From Pinus tabuliformis (taxonomy: Eukaryota > Streptophyta > Pinopsida > Pinales > Pinaceae), in NCBI GenBank assembly GCA_031772625.1, contig CM062815.1, positions 121,505,977-121,569,976 of the forward strand: a stretch of DNA of 64,000 bases. Reading direction: 5' to 3'. Below the pieces are notes generated by a model. The model saw nothing but the letters and a program-made list of their open reading frames with translations, searched no databases and had not been told where the DNA came from. Position numbers and translations under genes: made by a program. Every line of letters begins with the position of its first letter. The first letter of the stretch is position 1. Shown one piece after another: positions 22,184 through 33,207 of the stretch.

Positions 22184-23216
22184 ATGGGGAATATTAATGT
22201 TGACGCCAAAAAATATCAAGAAGAACTTGATAAAGTACGATGTCTGCTCGATAATGTTGAAAAGAAGCAAGAAGAGTTAGGAGAAGGTCAAAATAGGATA
22301 ATTGTAACTCAAGAGAAAATGACAAGTGATGTTAAAAAAAAAAATAACATTGAGAGAATGTTGCTAGGAATGAAAAAGCAGTGAATGGGAGGGGTTAATT
22401 CAATTTTTAATCCCTTAATTACTTAAGAACCAACACAAAGTCCCAAGACTCCGGAAAGTGAAGATTTCCCAAATTATGAAATTCCGCAAATGCACTTCTC
22501 AGGTAGTCAATACTATACAACATTTCCAAAAAAAGAATATCAACGAATTAAGGAGGAGCTTCCAAAATACGATGGAAAAGACCATAGAGGTGCTATTGTT
22601 TAGGTTAATAAAATTGGAGGCCATTTTTGAGTCAAACCCACCAATAGGTGAATGAGAAAAAATCATGACTGAATCCAACGATTTGGAAGTTGAGTCATAT
22701 GATTAGTTCCTATGGTGGTCCAACAAATGTGAAGCTCGTTCATTCCCTTGGAATTTTTTTTTGGATGCCTTGCTAAAAAGGTTTCATGACGAAGAAGAAG
22801 AGGATATCTACGAGAATTTCGTTCATCTCAAGCAAAAAGGGTTTGTAGGCGAATACACCCATGAAAGGGAAATATTAGCTATAACACAAAGATGATTCAC
22901 TAATGAAGTACTGCTAAAAATGTATATATGTGGACTTAAAGAGTATATCCGTGCAAAATTGAAGTTGTACAAACCCAAAACTATTGAGGGAGCTAGACAT
23001 GCAACAAAAATTATTGAACAAAAACATAAGTTCAAAATATCATCATTCAAGGGAGACAAAGGCCAACAACAATACTCAGGTAAAAAGGAGTCAAACAAAT
23101 GTAGGTATTGTGGAGACAAATGGACTTCAGGACACAGATGCCTTAACAAGAAGTTATATACTTATGAAGTCGAGAAGGAATCAGACACTTCAAGTAATGA
23201 ATCAGAAAAAAGATAA
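22184..23216 (+). pseudogene. Ty3/gypsy-type gag of the TR-GAG-like element
   Basis: Starts MGNINVDAKKYQEELDKVR with a coiled-coil-like charged stretch. After stops and a shift comes the retrotrans-gag core: 'WSNKCEARSFPWNFFLDALL', 'YENFVHLKQKGFVGEYTHER', 'LKMYICGLKEYIRAKLKLY', 'PKTIEGARHATKIIEQKHKF' (about 22710-23035). A zinc knuckle CRYCGDKWTSGHRC follows at about 23099-23142. A second knuckle, CRKCGENWTLGHKC, lies at 23230-23272 in the next frame. The C-x2-C-G-x2-W-x2-G-H-x-C form is typical of Ty3/gypsy elements. In-frame stops (about 22380, 22700, 22890, 23214) make gag defective here. Confidence 0.85.
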
Positions 23217-23323
23217 AAAAGAAAAATAATTGTCGCAAATGTGGAGAAAACTGGACGCTAGGACATAAATGTGAAGATGCATCCTTACGCTACTATAAAA
23301 TAGTAGATGGGAAGCAAGTTGAA

Positions 23324-24112
23324 GTGCAAGAACGTGATGAAGAAATCGTTGTCACACACAGTGAAGATTTAGATTCTGAGGAACCGTCATTAGCTGCAAT
23401 TTCATGTGACTGGAAAAACCATGATGAAAATAGCAATTCTTCAAAAGATCAAGAACAAAAAGCAACTGCAAAATACGTTCCACCACATCTTCGAAAGAAG
23501 AGAAACCAGTCTCCAAGGAGCATTGAGCTTACTACACCACCAACAAACATGATGAGAAGATTACGCCCTAAAACCATAAAGCTTAAAGGGCTCATAAGAG
23601 GCAAAAATGTTAATATACTTGTAGATTCTGGCAGTACTCACAATTGTATAAGCATTGATCTTGCTAAACAACTTGATCATGGTATATGCCAAATCAAGGA
23701 CCTGACCATGTCTATCGCTACTGGGAAAAAGTTCAAAGAGATAGGAGAATGTCATAAGGTCTCAATTCAAATACAAGAACAAGAGCTACAAATAGATTTA
23801 TTTGCCCTACCGCTCAAAGAAATGGATATAGTTCTAGGCGCAAAATGGTTAGTACAACTAGGAAGCTATACTACAAACCTTGAAGAACAGTTCATGGAGT
23901 TTAACTGGCAAGGACGACATTATAAATTATATGCTGTTAACACTTCCAACTTCAAGGAAGGTGCAGATTCATATGAGAACGTCACCAACTCACAAGACAC
24001 AAACAAAGTCAAAGATAATAGATGCCATTCCATCGTAGCATGTTCAACTAGAGGAAACCCTTCTTGTTATGCTTTAAGGACAAAACATCTTAAAGGGGCG
24101 GAAATGTTATGA
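23324..24112 (+). CDS. Retroviral-type aspartic protease ORF (TR-GAG-like element)
   Basis: A 262-codon open frame. A basic linker ('KYVPPHLRKKRNQSP') precedes the pepsin-like retropepsin fold: 'VNILVDSGSTHNCISIDLAK' with catalytic DSG, 'MSIATGKKFKEIGECHKVSI', 'LFALPLKEMDIVLGAKWL', and 'LGSYTTNLEEQFMEFNWQ'. The frame runs to the polypurine tract and ends with a TGA inside the 3' LTR (ATGTTATGA at 24104-24112), so nothing can be encoded downstream of protease. In Ty3/gypsy elements this enzyme cleaves Gag and Gag-Pol. Its upstream frame is probably continuous with the second zinc knuckle. The catalytic motif is intact. Confidence 0.88.
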   Translation: MQERDEEIVVTHSEDLDSEEPSLAAISCDWKNHDENSNSSKDQEQKATAKYVPPHLRKKRNQSPRSIELTTPPTNMMRRLRPKTIKLKGLIRGKNVNILVDSGSTHNCISIDLAKQLDHGICQIKDLTMSIATGKKFKEIGECHKVSIQIQEQELQIDLFALPLKEMDIVLGAKWLVQLGSYTTNLEEQFMEFNWQGRHYKLYAVNTSNFKEGADSYENVTNSQDTNKVKDNRCHSIVACSTRGNPSCYALRTKHLKGAEML

Positions 24113-24388
24113 ATAAAAAATAAATAATAAATAAAAAATAATATTAATATAATAATATTGATAATAATTAAATTAATTAATTAATTAATGTCTTCATTAA
24201 TTATGAAGGGACAAAAGGTCAAACAACATGACCATTCACCTTTGTGGCCAATCAATGCCTATAAAGGCAAACTGCCATGAAGGTTTGTAATCACCATTCA
24301 GTTTTTAATAAAAATACAAATTACTTATTACACTTACACTCAAAATCTACACATAATTACAATTTCTATTGGCGTTTCTGTCTTAAAA
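24105..24388 (+). repeat. 3' LTR of the TR-GAG-like element
   Basis: 284 bp, TGTTATGAATAAAAAATA to CTGTCTTAAAA. It differs from the 5' LTR by indels in the AT-rich stretch and scattered substitutions, so the insertion is not brand new. Confidence 0.88.
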
Positions 24389-24462
24389 CTTTTACATCAA
24401 GTACATAAAATTAATAATACATAAAATATAATGAAGATCGAACCTTATTACAAATTTCAACA

Positions 24463-27180
24463 CAAGGAACCATGTTTTTGAAATTAGTTGATATATTTGA
24501 TAGGGTGAAAGATGTAATCCTATTATTTGAGCTTTAGGATGAGATGGCTAGGACGATAGAGGAGTAAAATGTTGTTAAGGTCATCATAGATAATGCCTCT
24601 AACTATGTTCTTGTTGGTAAGATGCCAGAGTCCAAATATAGGACCATATTTTGGACCTCATGTGCTACACATCGCATAGATCTCATGCTTGAGGACATAG
24701 GCAAAATGGATTGAATAAAGAACACTGTAGAGCATGCCAAGTGTATCATAAAATACATCTCGAACCACTCATGAGTATTGGGCTTAGTGAGGAAAAACAC
24801 CGACGACAAGAAGCTTGTTAGGCCTGCCATCATGAGATTTGCTACTCGTTTCTTGACGTTACAATCTCTCCTTTCCCAGGCACAAAACTTGAAGAAATTT
24901 TTTTGCAATGATGAATGTAATGTATCTTGGTGAGTTTCCAAACAAGATGGAAAAAACACGAAAAAGAAAGTTTTTGAAAGAGCTTTTTGGAAAGAAGCAC
25001 GAGAGATTGTGAAAATTTGTAAGTCCCTTGTTAAGGTGTTGCAGTTATTGGATGGTGAAAATTGGTCATGATCACATCTATGAGGCTATGGATTGAGAAA
25101 TGGAGCAGATAAGGGCAACCTACATGGATAGAATAGGTAAGGATGGGCTAGTGTGGAAAAAGTCGCGAACAAATTGGGATTAAATCCTAAAAACCCGATT
25201 TTTTCAGCTAGCCGATTAAATCGGCCGACTTTTTGCCGATTTTTTCACTCTCGAAAAAATCGGGCTTAAATCGTAATACTCCCGATATAATCGGGAGTCC
25301 AGCCAAAAAATCGCCAAAAATCTGACAAATGGGAAGATCTGGTTTCTTCATGTTCAGTTTGGAAAGATCCACGGTTTTCTCAGGCCTTATCTTATCATGT
25401 AGCTTCATAGGTTTGAGGGTCGAGTGACTTTCACCTGCACAATAAATATCATTACATTCACTTTTCAAATAATTATGAGCTACTAACTAATCCAGTAAAT
25501 TGATCTACAACAATTGCAAAAACCACCTGCTACATCATTCTGGACTTCTGCTGCTTGAGAGAGTACCAGTGTAAAAGTTAAACATATTACTAAGAAAGTC
25601 ATAATAAGGGAGGAAGAAGTCATTTTCAATTGCATAACACAATATATTTTTTCCTCTCTTTAGATCTTCTCTGTGGAATAATGTAGATTAATGCTTATGC
25701 ATGTGGATTTTATATTCTTTTGAATGGACTGAGTTGCTTCTAAGGAAAGCTTATCTTGAGTGTTTCCAATTTCAGTGTCCAAGGTATGAATCTTTCTAGT
25801 AGTGAAGACTAGATCCTTTCGTACAGTGGAAGGAATGTTTCCAATTTTATTTTAGAATTTCGCAATAATTTCATCAATCTAGACTCTTACTATACTAGAG
25901 TTCTACTCAGAATCTTAACAATTTAAACTCGTTCAATTTCTTTTCTAGGAAGTCCTAAAGGTAACATTACTAAATATGTTTTTTAACCAAAAAAAACCAT
26001 CCCGTGGCAGAGTGGAGGGATGTTTCCAATTTTACAATAGAATGTCTCGATACAACTATACAGTTGCTTTCCAAGGGTTTTGCTTTAGAGGATGACTGAG
26101 TCCATTTGTATCCCCAGGGCTGGGCCTGACTCAGACAAGGCTCAAGATTCAGGAGTTGATTCACCATTTTGATATGTGATGTAGCACTAGACTTCATATA
26201 CATATTATATATTAGCTTTCTTTACATGTTTATGTGGAAATGTATTTATTTGATGTTGTGGATACTTTAGATGCTAAAAAAATTAAAAAAAAATGAATAT
26301 TTTTGTATTTTTTTTAATTTTGCCGACTTTAAAAAAAAACTCCAGACTTTAACGAGTTTTTCAATTTTTGAAGCCTTGCCGATTTAATCCCGACTTTGAC
26401 TTTTTCCACATTGGTATGGGCCTATTTGGGCGATCTTAACAATAGAAGGAACAATCAACTCCATTGTCCTATACATAGAACTGGGTATTTCATGAATCCA
26501 AGGATCATTACAAAGCTCGGTTAGGAGAAGATTAGATTGGGGAGGTCAAAGATGGGTTGTATGAGTGCTTGGAGTGCATAGTCCCTGATGAGTTCAAGCA
26601 GTTGGAAATACATTGACATATTAGTGCTTTCACTAGGGCCATGGGTACCTTTGGAAAAACCTAGCAAAGCTTACAAGAGACGTAGACCAACTAGGTAAGT
26701 AATTCCAAAGTTTTTTTTGAAGTTCAATTGTTTAAAATTCAAACTGTATGTTATTTTTTATCCAAATTCACAATCTAATTTGTTTAACTAACTTTGTCTT
26801 TGCAGACATTGTTGTGAGTCATTTGGCAGTCAATGTCCTCAATTGCAAAGGTTTTCAATTAAAATCCTAAGCCAAACTTGTAGTGCTTTTGTGTGAACGC
26901 AATTAGATTGTTTTTGAGCAGATTCACATGAAGAAGGGAAATCGTTTGGAGCACAAATAGTTAAATGATTTCATTTTTGTGCACTACAACCTTCGACTAA
27001 AATGCCACCTTCTGCATAGCAAAAGACCTAATACAAATCCCACTGTGTTGGATGATATTGATCCAACCGCAAAATGGGTAGAGGAGTCTCACCCAACAAA
27101 GTTTGATGTTGATTATGATATTGATGCAATGGAGTTGGGGGGGTTGGTTGCAATATAGATCCACTAGTTAGACCAAGAAT
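24463..27180 (+). pseudogene. H0 hAT transposase, C-terminal part
   Basis: Continues the transposase cut at 3681. It reads 'GTMFLKLVD' (24467-24495), 'KVIIDNASNYVLVGKMPESK' (24580-24640, with the second catalytic Asp) and 'IFWTSCATHRIDLMLEDIGK' (24645-24710), then 'ITKYISNHSWVLGL' and 'PAIMRFATRFLTLQSLLSQ'. It is then interrupted by the 25149-26413 insert, after which 'PIWAILTIEGTINSI'-like and 'FGSQCPQLQRFSIKILSQTC' (26815-26885) and dimerisation-domain sequence up to about 27050 appear. An intron-like gap before 26805 matches that in H2. Numerous stops and frameshifts are present. Confidence 0.85.
25149..26413. mobile_element. Non-autonomous hAT, TAGTGTGGAAAAAGTCG family
   Basis: A 1265-bp insert in the old H0 transposase, flanked by GGATGGGC (25141-25148) and GTATGGGC (26414-26421), a 7/8 target duplication. 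Termini are TAGTGTGGAAAAAGTCG and, reverse-complemented, CAATGTGGAAAAAGTC. Subterminal regions repeat CCGATTAAATCGG, AAAATCG and related words. The left end closely follows the left end of element H3 at 61339, including the GGGATTAAATCC and GCCGATTAAATCGG blocks. No transposase is recognised in the 1.0-kb interior. Confidence 0.88.
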
Positions 27181-27482
27181 TGAATCATGTTGATCAGTGA
27201 TTTATAGTAGGCTAGTAGCTTGTAGGATAGCTTTTGGACTCTAGAGGCCATTTAGAGCCTCATTGATTATGTGTTTTGTTGTTGACATGTATTGCCCTTC
27301 GTGCCATTTTGATATATTCGTCCTTACAATGCATATAGATGAGCAAACTTTGCATATTGTCTCTAATGGTTTGGAATCTTAAGAATCTTTTTCATTAAAA
27401 TTTAATTATTTAATGTATTTTTTTTAAAACCAAGCCATTGAAATCAAACCACTCTGAGTTGAAACCCTAGTTGATAGGTGGC

Positions 27483-27671
27483 TGTCAAAGCCAGGATAGT
27501 AACTCCCGAATTGGATTAATTTGCATTAATGTAAATAAGATTATATAACATGAGGGGGTTTGACCTTTGGGATTCATATTCCAAGGTCGCTTCCTATTCA
27601 AACTCTTCATTTTCCTATATTTGCATATTTACAATTTTCTCACCCAATCCCTGAGGATTAAGTGTCTAACA
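27483..27671 (-). repeat. Probable 3' LTR of copia-1
   Basis: TGTCAAAGCCAGG..GTCTAACA, about 189 bp, followed inward by TTTCCCCCCTTAATTTG, the complement of a polypurine tract. The 5' LTR partner has been lost, so the outer (left) edge is only a guess from the TG start. Confidence 0.5.
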
Positions 27672-28212
27672 TTTCCCCCCTTAATTTGAAGGGGTGTTTG
27701 TGAGTCCAAGCATCATTCTGAATCTTTCAAACTTTTCTCTTCCAAGTGCTTTCTTAAAGATGTTTGCAATTCGCTCATTTGTGGAACAATGTCGTAGATG
27801 AATAGCCTTGGCCTCTATATGATGTCAAATCAAATGATACTTTGTGTTGATATGTTTGGTTTGATCATGGAATTTGGGATTCTTGGCCAACTTAATTGCA
27901 AAAGTATTGTCAATCAGAAGGGGAGTAGAGTTCACTTGTTTCTCCTACAAGTGTTCAAGAATTTTACAAAGCTACACAATCTCCTTGGTTTCTTCTGTAG
28001 TTACCGCATATTTTGCCTCTGTTGTGGAATCCACTGGAACTGACTATTTGTGTGACCTCCAGGAGATAACTCCTGATCCAAGACCCATAACATCGCCTGA
28101 TGTAGACACTCCATTTTCCTTATCTCCATCAAAGTTTGAATAAGAATATCCAATCAAGTTGAAGTCATTCACTTGTGAATATTTGAGTCCAAAGTCTTGA
28201 GTTCCTTTCAGG

Positions 28213-31200
28213 CACTGTTTTAAGAATCGGCCGGCTCGAAACCAACTCGGCCGAGTTGGTTCATGTCATGCCCTCATCGATTCGACTTGGCCTTCGAACC
28301 AGTTTGGCCGGTCGGGTTATTACTGCGCTGACCGAGTTGTCTAACAGCTTGGCCGGCTCGGTGACAGCGGCCCGAAAAAGGAAAAGACAATGATTTTTTT
28401 TGTTAAAATTGCTTTTTGGGGACCCCAAACCCATTTCTAAATTGCCTATAGGTTATTTGGGTCCATTCCCCTCTCCTAAATCCTAAGGATCCCGCCCAAC
28501 CCCTCTGATTTCCTCACGACCATCTCATTGCATTTGTGTGAGAAATTGAGTGAGAGTTTGTGAGGAGTTGTGGAATTTGTTTTTGGAGTAGCCGTGAGGA
28601 GTCTTGGGCAAGCATTGTAGCAGGAGTGAGAGCTTCTTGGATTGCCATTTGGAGCAGCATTGAGGAGTTGGTTTGTTGGAGCAACCTTGAGGAGGCAGTT
28701 TGTGCCTAGAGGTATTTTTTTTTTCACTTGTAAAAATTTGTTTTTTCTTATTAATTTTTATGTGCAAAATTGGAAATTGAAAAGAGTGTTTTTTGTGAAA
28801 GAAATGAGCATTGAAGCAATGCTATTTTTGTTTGTTTTGATTTTCAAATTTTTTGCTTTCATTTCCAAGTCAAAAAATGGCACCTAGAGTGAAAGATGCT
28901 GCTTGGGTATATGTTGAAATGGTTGATAGTGAAATGCATTGCAAATTTTGCCATAGAAAAATTAAGGAAGGTCTTGGGGGCATTAATAGGCTGAAACAAC
29001 ACTTGCCGGGGATTAGAGGCCAAATTGCTCCATGTGAATCAGATGAAATTGGGGAGATTAGGAAGGAATTGTTAGTGAACTTTGAGAAGTTTAAAGAAGA
29101 AAAAGCTAGTCAAAAAGAGCTAGAGGCTGAAATTGGGAGGAAGAGGAGTATACAAAAAATGTTGGCTAGTAACTCCCATTTTGATTTTGAGGGTTCTTCC
29201 TCTATCCCTTGTACTGATGCATCCAACCCCTTCCGATATGTTCCTCCCTCTTTGGAGTCTATTCAAGAAAAGGGTAAGGGTAAAATGAAAAAGAAGGGTG
29301 ATATGAATATCAAAAGTTATTTCACTGTCACACCCTCCTCTCCATCAAATGCACATGGTCCTCAAGCTAGTAGAACTTTGCAGCCCACTTTAGATGACCA
29401 TTGGAAGAAAGAATCGAGGGTGATCGCTTGTGATTACATATGTAGATGGTGGTATGATGCTGATATCCCCTCCAATGCTTCCCGTTCACCATATTATGAG
29501 CCTATGTTTGATGCCATACATGCTGCTAGAAAAGGCTTCAAAGGCCCTACTATGCATGAGATAAGGGGGTATTGTTTGCAGAAGGAAATTGCCTCCATTA
29601 ATGAGTATTTGAAAGATTTCAAGGACTCATGGGCAAGAACAGGATGTACCATCATGTCAGATGGATGGGCTGATCAAAGGAACTGTACCATCATAAACTT
29701 TCTTTCCACAGGGAACCATGTTTCTAAAATCAGTTGATGCATCTGATAAGGTAAAAGATGGACAATTGTTGTTTCAGCTATTGGATGAGGTTGTTGAGGA
29801 GGTGGGGGTGGCTAATGTTGTTCAAGTCATCACAGATAATGCCTCTAACTATGTTCTTGTTGGTAAATTGTTAGAGGAAAAACACAAAACCATCTTTTGG
29901 ACCCCATGTGCTGCACATTGCATAGACCTCATGCTTGAGGATATTGGCAAATTAGATTGGGTCAAAAACACTGTAGATCATGCCAAAAGCATAACAAAAT
30001 TTATCTACAATCATTCATGGATTTTGAGCCTGATGAGGAAACACACATGGGGCAGGGATATTATTAGGCCTGCCATCACTAGATTTGCTACTCATTTTTT
30101 GACATTGCAATCTATGCTTTCACAACATAGAAACTTGCAAAAGATATTTTCCAGTGAAGAATGGAATCAAAGCCAATGGTCTCACAAACAGGAAGGCAAA
30201 GAATTGAAAAAGAAAGTTAATGAAGAAATACTTTGGAGAAAGGCAGTAGAGATTGTGAAGCTTGTTGAGCCACTGGTTAAGGTGTCGCGGTTGGTGGATG
30301 GGGAAAGATTGGCTATGGGCTTCATTTATGAGGCTATGGATTAGGCAAAGGAGCAAATAAAGAGAGCATACAAGGATAAAGTGGCTAAGTATGGGCCCAT
30401 TTGGGCAATCATTGATGAAAGATGGAACAATCAACTCCATCGCCCTATACATGCAACTGGGTAATTTTTGAACCCACAATATCATTATAAAGCTAAGGCG
30501 ACAGGAGCTTTGAAGGGGAAGGTTAGAGATGGATTGATTGACTGCATTGATCGCATGATCCCATTGGAGTGTGATTAGCTGGAGATACACTGACAGGGCA
30601 CAACCTTCAACAATGCCTCAGGTACCTTTGGGAAGAACCTAGCAAAGATTGCAAGGGAAGCAGATGAGCCAGGTAAACAAAAATTTCAATTTTCATATTC
30701 TTAATACTTATTTTGTTAAATCGTTTATAATTTGAAAGTTGGATATAATTTGTAATTTTGTTGAGTTAACTCATCACACTCCTATGTTTTTTGCAGCACA
30801 ATGGTGGGAGGCTTTTGGTAGCCATTGTCCTGAATTGCAGAAGTTTGCAATTCGTATTTTGAGTCAAATTTGCAGTGCTACTGGGTGTGAGCGCAATTGG
30901 TCTGTCTTTGAGAGGATTCACATAAAGAAGAGAAATTGTTTGGATCAAAAACTGTCAAATGATCTAGTCTATGTCCAATACAACCTCCGGCTTAGCGCAA
31001 CCAATTGCTGAACAAAAGACCTGATTCAGATCCCATTGTGTTGGAAGACATTGTTCCAACATCAGATCGAGTAGTGGAGAGTAATCCAGCAGAGTTTGAT
31101 TCTGATGAGGATCTTGATTTGGATTTACAGTGGAGGCATCACTCGAACATAATGTTCAGTTGAATGTAGATACTGATCCACTTGTACTAGCCTCAGGGCC

Positions 31201-31793
31201 AGCCCCAAGTCCTCTAATTGCAGGCGCTTAATCTGCTCAGCCACGACAGAAGCACATATCTCATCTATCTCAGCTTGCAGCTGCTGCATAGCCTGCTAGT
31301 GCTACCACTTCTACAGTTGCAGTTGGAGATGATGATGAGGAGGGGCCATGGGATGGCATGTCTGACTATGATCCAGAGGTTGAGCCAGATGATCTTGGCT
31401 CCTCTAGCAGTAGCCGGTAGTACTGGTCACAGTTTACTTTTGTTGTAGAGGCCATTTCTAGCCTCCTTGGTTATGTGTTTTGTTTTGATCTCTATATCAT
31501 CATCATGTATGTATTGGACAGTGCACTGAGTGCCATTTTGATATAATGGATATATTCATGAGCCTACTTTGATCATATGTTGTCTTCTATCTATATTCTA
31601 ATGCTGTGTGTTTGGAAACATGAATGAAAGTCTTTAAAATTATGTTTTTTTATAAAAAAAATAAATATTTAATGTATTTTTTACAACGACCGAGTCATTG
31701 AAATTGAGCCGGCCGAGTCGATACAGAGTCCGAGTCAAAATCAGAGTCGACCCTCGGCCGAGCCGAAGTAGGAGTCGAAGTTTGAAAATATTG
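28213..31793 (+). mobile_element. hAT transposon H2, inserted in copia-1
   Basis: 3581 bp, flanked by CTTTCAGG (28205-28212) and CTTTCAAG (31794-31801), a 7/8 target duplication. Termini are CACTGTTTTAAGAATCG and, reverse-complemented, CAATATTTTCAAACTTCG. Subterminal regions repeat CGGCCGAGT, GGCCGGCTCGG and GAGTCG words at 28230-28370 and 31685-31775. Removing it rejoins the copia-1 RNase H region. It carries a damaged transposase gene. Confidence 0.9.
28877..31011 (+). pseudogene. H2 hAT transposase
   Basis: Starts MAPRVKDAAWVYVEMVDSEM. The BED finger is 'CKFCHRKIKEGLGGINRLKQH' (residues about 24-44); then come 'NIKSYFTVTPSS', 'CRWWYDADIPSNASRSPYY', and 'CTIMSDGWADQRN' with the first catalytic Asp (29645-29685). 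An 8-nt deletion relative to H0 near 29700-29715 shifts the frame. The second frame gives 'VVQVITDNASNYVLVGKLLE', 'FWTPCAAHCIDLMLEDIGKL' and 'RFATHFLTLQSMLSQ', to a stop at 30342. After more stops and an intron ending TTTTTTGCAG at about 30797 comes the dimerisation domain: 'WWEAFGSHCPELQKFAIRIL', 'ATGCERNWSVFERIH', 'VYVQYNLRLS'. The protein is dead, though every domain remains recognisable. Confidence 0.9.
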
Positions 31794-32347
31794 CTTTCAA
31801 GTACTTTAGAACTCTTTTTGCAATAGACCAATGTCTTTCATAAGGCTTTTGCATAAACCTGGAAAGGATTCCAACAACAAATGAAATCTTTGGTTAGGTA
31901 GATAAGGTTTCCCACAAGCTGTCTATACTTAATTGCATCCTCAAATTCATTTCCTTCTTTAGATGTGAGCTTCAAATTTTGTTGCATTGGAATGGACAAA
32001 GGATTTCATTCAACCATCCCAAACTTGTTCAACAATTCTCCAATGTTCTTCTTTTGAGAGAGGAATATATTCCTTGGATGATGGGTCACTTCAATGCCCA
32101 AGTAGTAGTGAAGGTGTCCCAAATTTGTCATTTCAAATCCTTTCTTTATGTATGCAATATAGTTTTCATTGTTCCCTATTAGCAACAAATCATTTTCATA
32201 TACTACAAGATAGACAACAATTTTCCTAGCTTTTTTGACAAATAAAGTTGCATCATCAAGATTAAAGTGTTTGAAATTTAGTTTCAGAAAATGCTCAATC
32301 AATTTTTCGTACCAGGCTCATGGTGCTTGTTTTAGGCCATATAAGGA

Positions 32348-32385
32348 TTTAATGAGTTTGCATACTTTTATGCAAACTCATTAAA
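32348..32385. repeat. Perfect 17-bp foldback in copia-1 RT
   Basis: TTTAATGAGTTTGCATA, loop CTTT, then its exact complement TATGCAAACTCATTAAA. It lies where the RT 'CKLxKSLYGLKQ' region should be read, so it looks like a local templated inversion duplication rather than a functional hairpin. Confidence 0.85.
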
Positions 32386-33207
32386 TCACAACCAAATCCC
32401 TTCACAACCAATCTGTCTGGTTGAAACATGAAAACATTTTCTTTCAAGTCTCCATTCAAGAAAACAATTTTCACATCCATTTGATTGACTTCCCATCCAT
32501 TTCGAGCTGCCAAGCAAAGAGAGTTCGGATGACGACACATTTTGTTGTGGGGGCAAAGGTCTCTTCATAATCAATACCTTTATGTGCAAATCCTTTTGCC
32601 ACAAGCCTTGCTTTGTGCTTGTCAAGTGACCTATTTGATTTATACTTGTTCTTGTAGACCCACCTGCAGCCAATAGGTTTGGTTTCAAATGGAGGGTTCA
32701 ACTTCTTTAAAGGAAGTTGGTTATAAATTAGTAGAGAAACTCAATTCACAATCATATGAAACATCCATATTATCAACAAAATTAGAATCATCTACATCAC
32801 CTCCATTTTGTCTAGTGGAACTTCTAGTTCCTGTCTTTTCGACCTCATGAGGGGGAACACTTTCAAGTTTTTTGGGGAGCCATTTTGGGGGACCTTTTTG
32901 AGATGGTCTAATATGCTCTATTGATTGAGATGGGGCTGCATCAATGTTTAGCCTTTCAATCCTCTCAATCACATCACTCAAAGGGTCTTCCTAATTTGAA
33001 GGAGTGGTTGGAACTTCATGAGTGGTGTGTCCCCTGGCCTTGCTGGCTGACTTGAGCCTACTTGACTCATAATTACATTAATTTTATTAAATTCATTTTC
33101 TTGGGTTTCAAGCCCGCTCCTTTGGGTCCAAAACCCCAAACTCAAAACCACAAAGCTCCCAAGGCTTTTCCACTCAGAAATACCTTCCGAGCTACCAAAT
33201 TTCAACA

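Larger units (their letters stand above)
21248..24388 (+). mobile_element. Gag-protease mini LTR retrotransposon (TR-GAG-like)
   Basis: 3141 bp flanked by the perfect duplication CTTTT (21243-21247, 24389-24393); the intact target is visible at about 4720. LTRs are 21248-21518 and 24105-24388 (271 and 284 bp, starting TGTTATGAATAAA). The PBS TGGTATCAAAGCC begins at 21521, just inside the left LTR, and the purine tract AAAGGGGCGGAAA abuts the right LTR. It codes only for gag and an aspartic protease of Ty3/gypsy type. There is no RT, RNase H or integrase, so retrotransposition must rely on helper enzymes. It matches the published idea of TR-GAG elements (terminal-repeat elements with gag), here with a protease added. 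Confidence 0.9.
3682..24462 (-). mobile_element. Gag-only copia-type LTR retrotransposon A (nested host)
   Basis: Two related terminal repeats, 3682-4790 and 20195-24462 (the latter interrupted), begin TGTTGAGAAATC and end TTTCAACA. They are bounded by the direct repeat CAAGG at 3677-3681 and 24463-24467. A primer-binding site lies inside the right repeat on the minus strand and a purine tract lies next to 4790, so transcription runs right to left. Removing element B (5761-17797) and the 21248-24388 element leaves about 5.6 kb, matching copy A2 at 38453-44119 (5.67 kb). Only gag is detectable; no protease, integrase or RT sequence is visible. This is a non-autonomous element that must use enzymes supplied in trans. 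Confidence 0.9.
20195..24462 (-). repeat. 5' LTR of element A, interrupted by a mini-retrotransposon
   Basis: TGTTGAGAAATCTAGGGC..TTTCAACA. The 21248-24388 element plus a 5-bp CTTTT duplication sits near its far end; the remaining 20195-21247 and 24394-24462 join into a roughly 1.1-kb LTR like 3682-4790. Confidence 0.9.
2361..27480 (+). mobile_element. Old hAT transposon H0, split by nested insertions
   Basis: The left end reads CATTGTTTTGAAAACTTG, resembling the H2 left end CACTGTTTTAAGAATCGG at 28213. Pieces of a BED-type hAT transposase lie at about 2970-3681 and 24463-27180, and join at the 5-bp duplication CAAGG left by LTR element A. The right end is placed near 27480 by similarity to the last bases of H2 ('gccattgaaatcaaacc' against 'gtcattgaaattgagcc'); I could not find a matching TIR or 8-bp TSD there. 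After subtracting element A and the 25149-26413 insert, about 3.1 kb remains, a normal size for this family. Confidence 0.7.
27672..33020 (-). pseudogene. Decayed Ty1/copia RT-RNase H (copia-1), split by H2
   Basis: On the minus strand, from the right: the integrase-RT linker ('IRPSQKGPPKWLPKKLES', 32721-32981), then RT 'WVYKNKYKSNRSLDKHKARL' and 'GFAHKGIDYEETFAP' (32560-32690), 'NQMDVKIVFLNGDLKENVFM' (32420-32500), 'VVYENDLLLIGNNENYI' (about 32160-32215), and 'YLGIEVTHHPRNIFLSQ' (32040-32110). RNase H sequence continues to 31802, then, across the H2 insertion, from 28204 down to about 27690. The RT box that should read YVDD reads YEND, so a catalytic residue is lost, and frames are broken. 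E1 truncates it at about 33020. Confidence 0.85.

Noticed and set aside
28877-30344. H2 transposase as a functional or domesticated gene
   Set aside because: A frameshift at about 29710 and stops at 30342, 30462 and 30577 break it, and it is still flanked by TIRs and a TSD.
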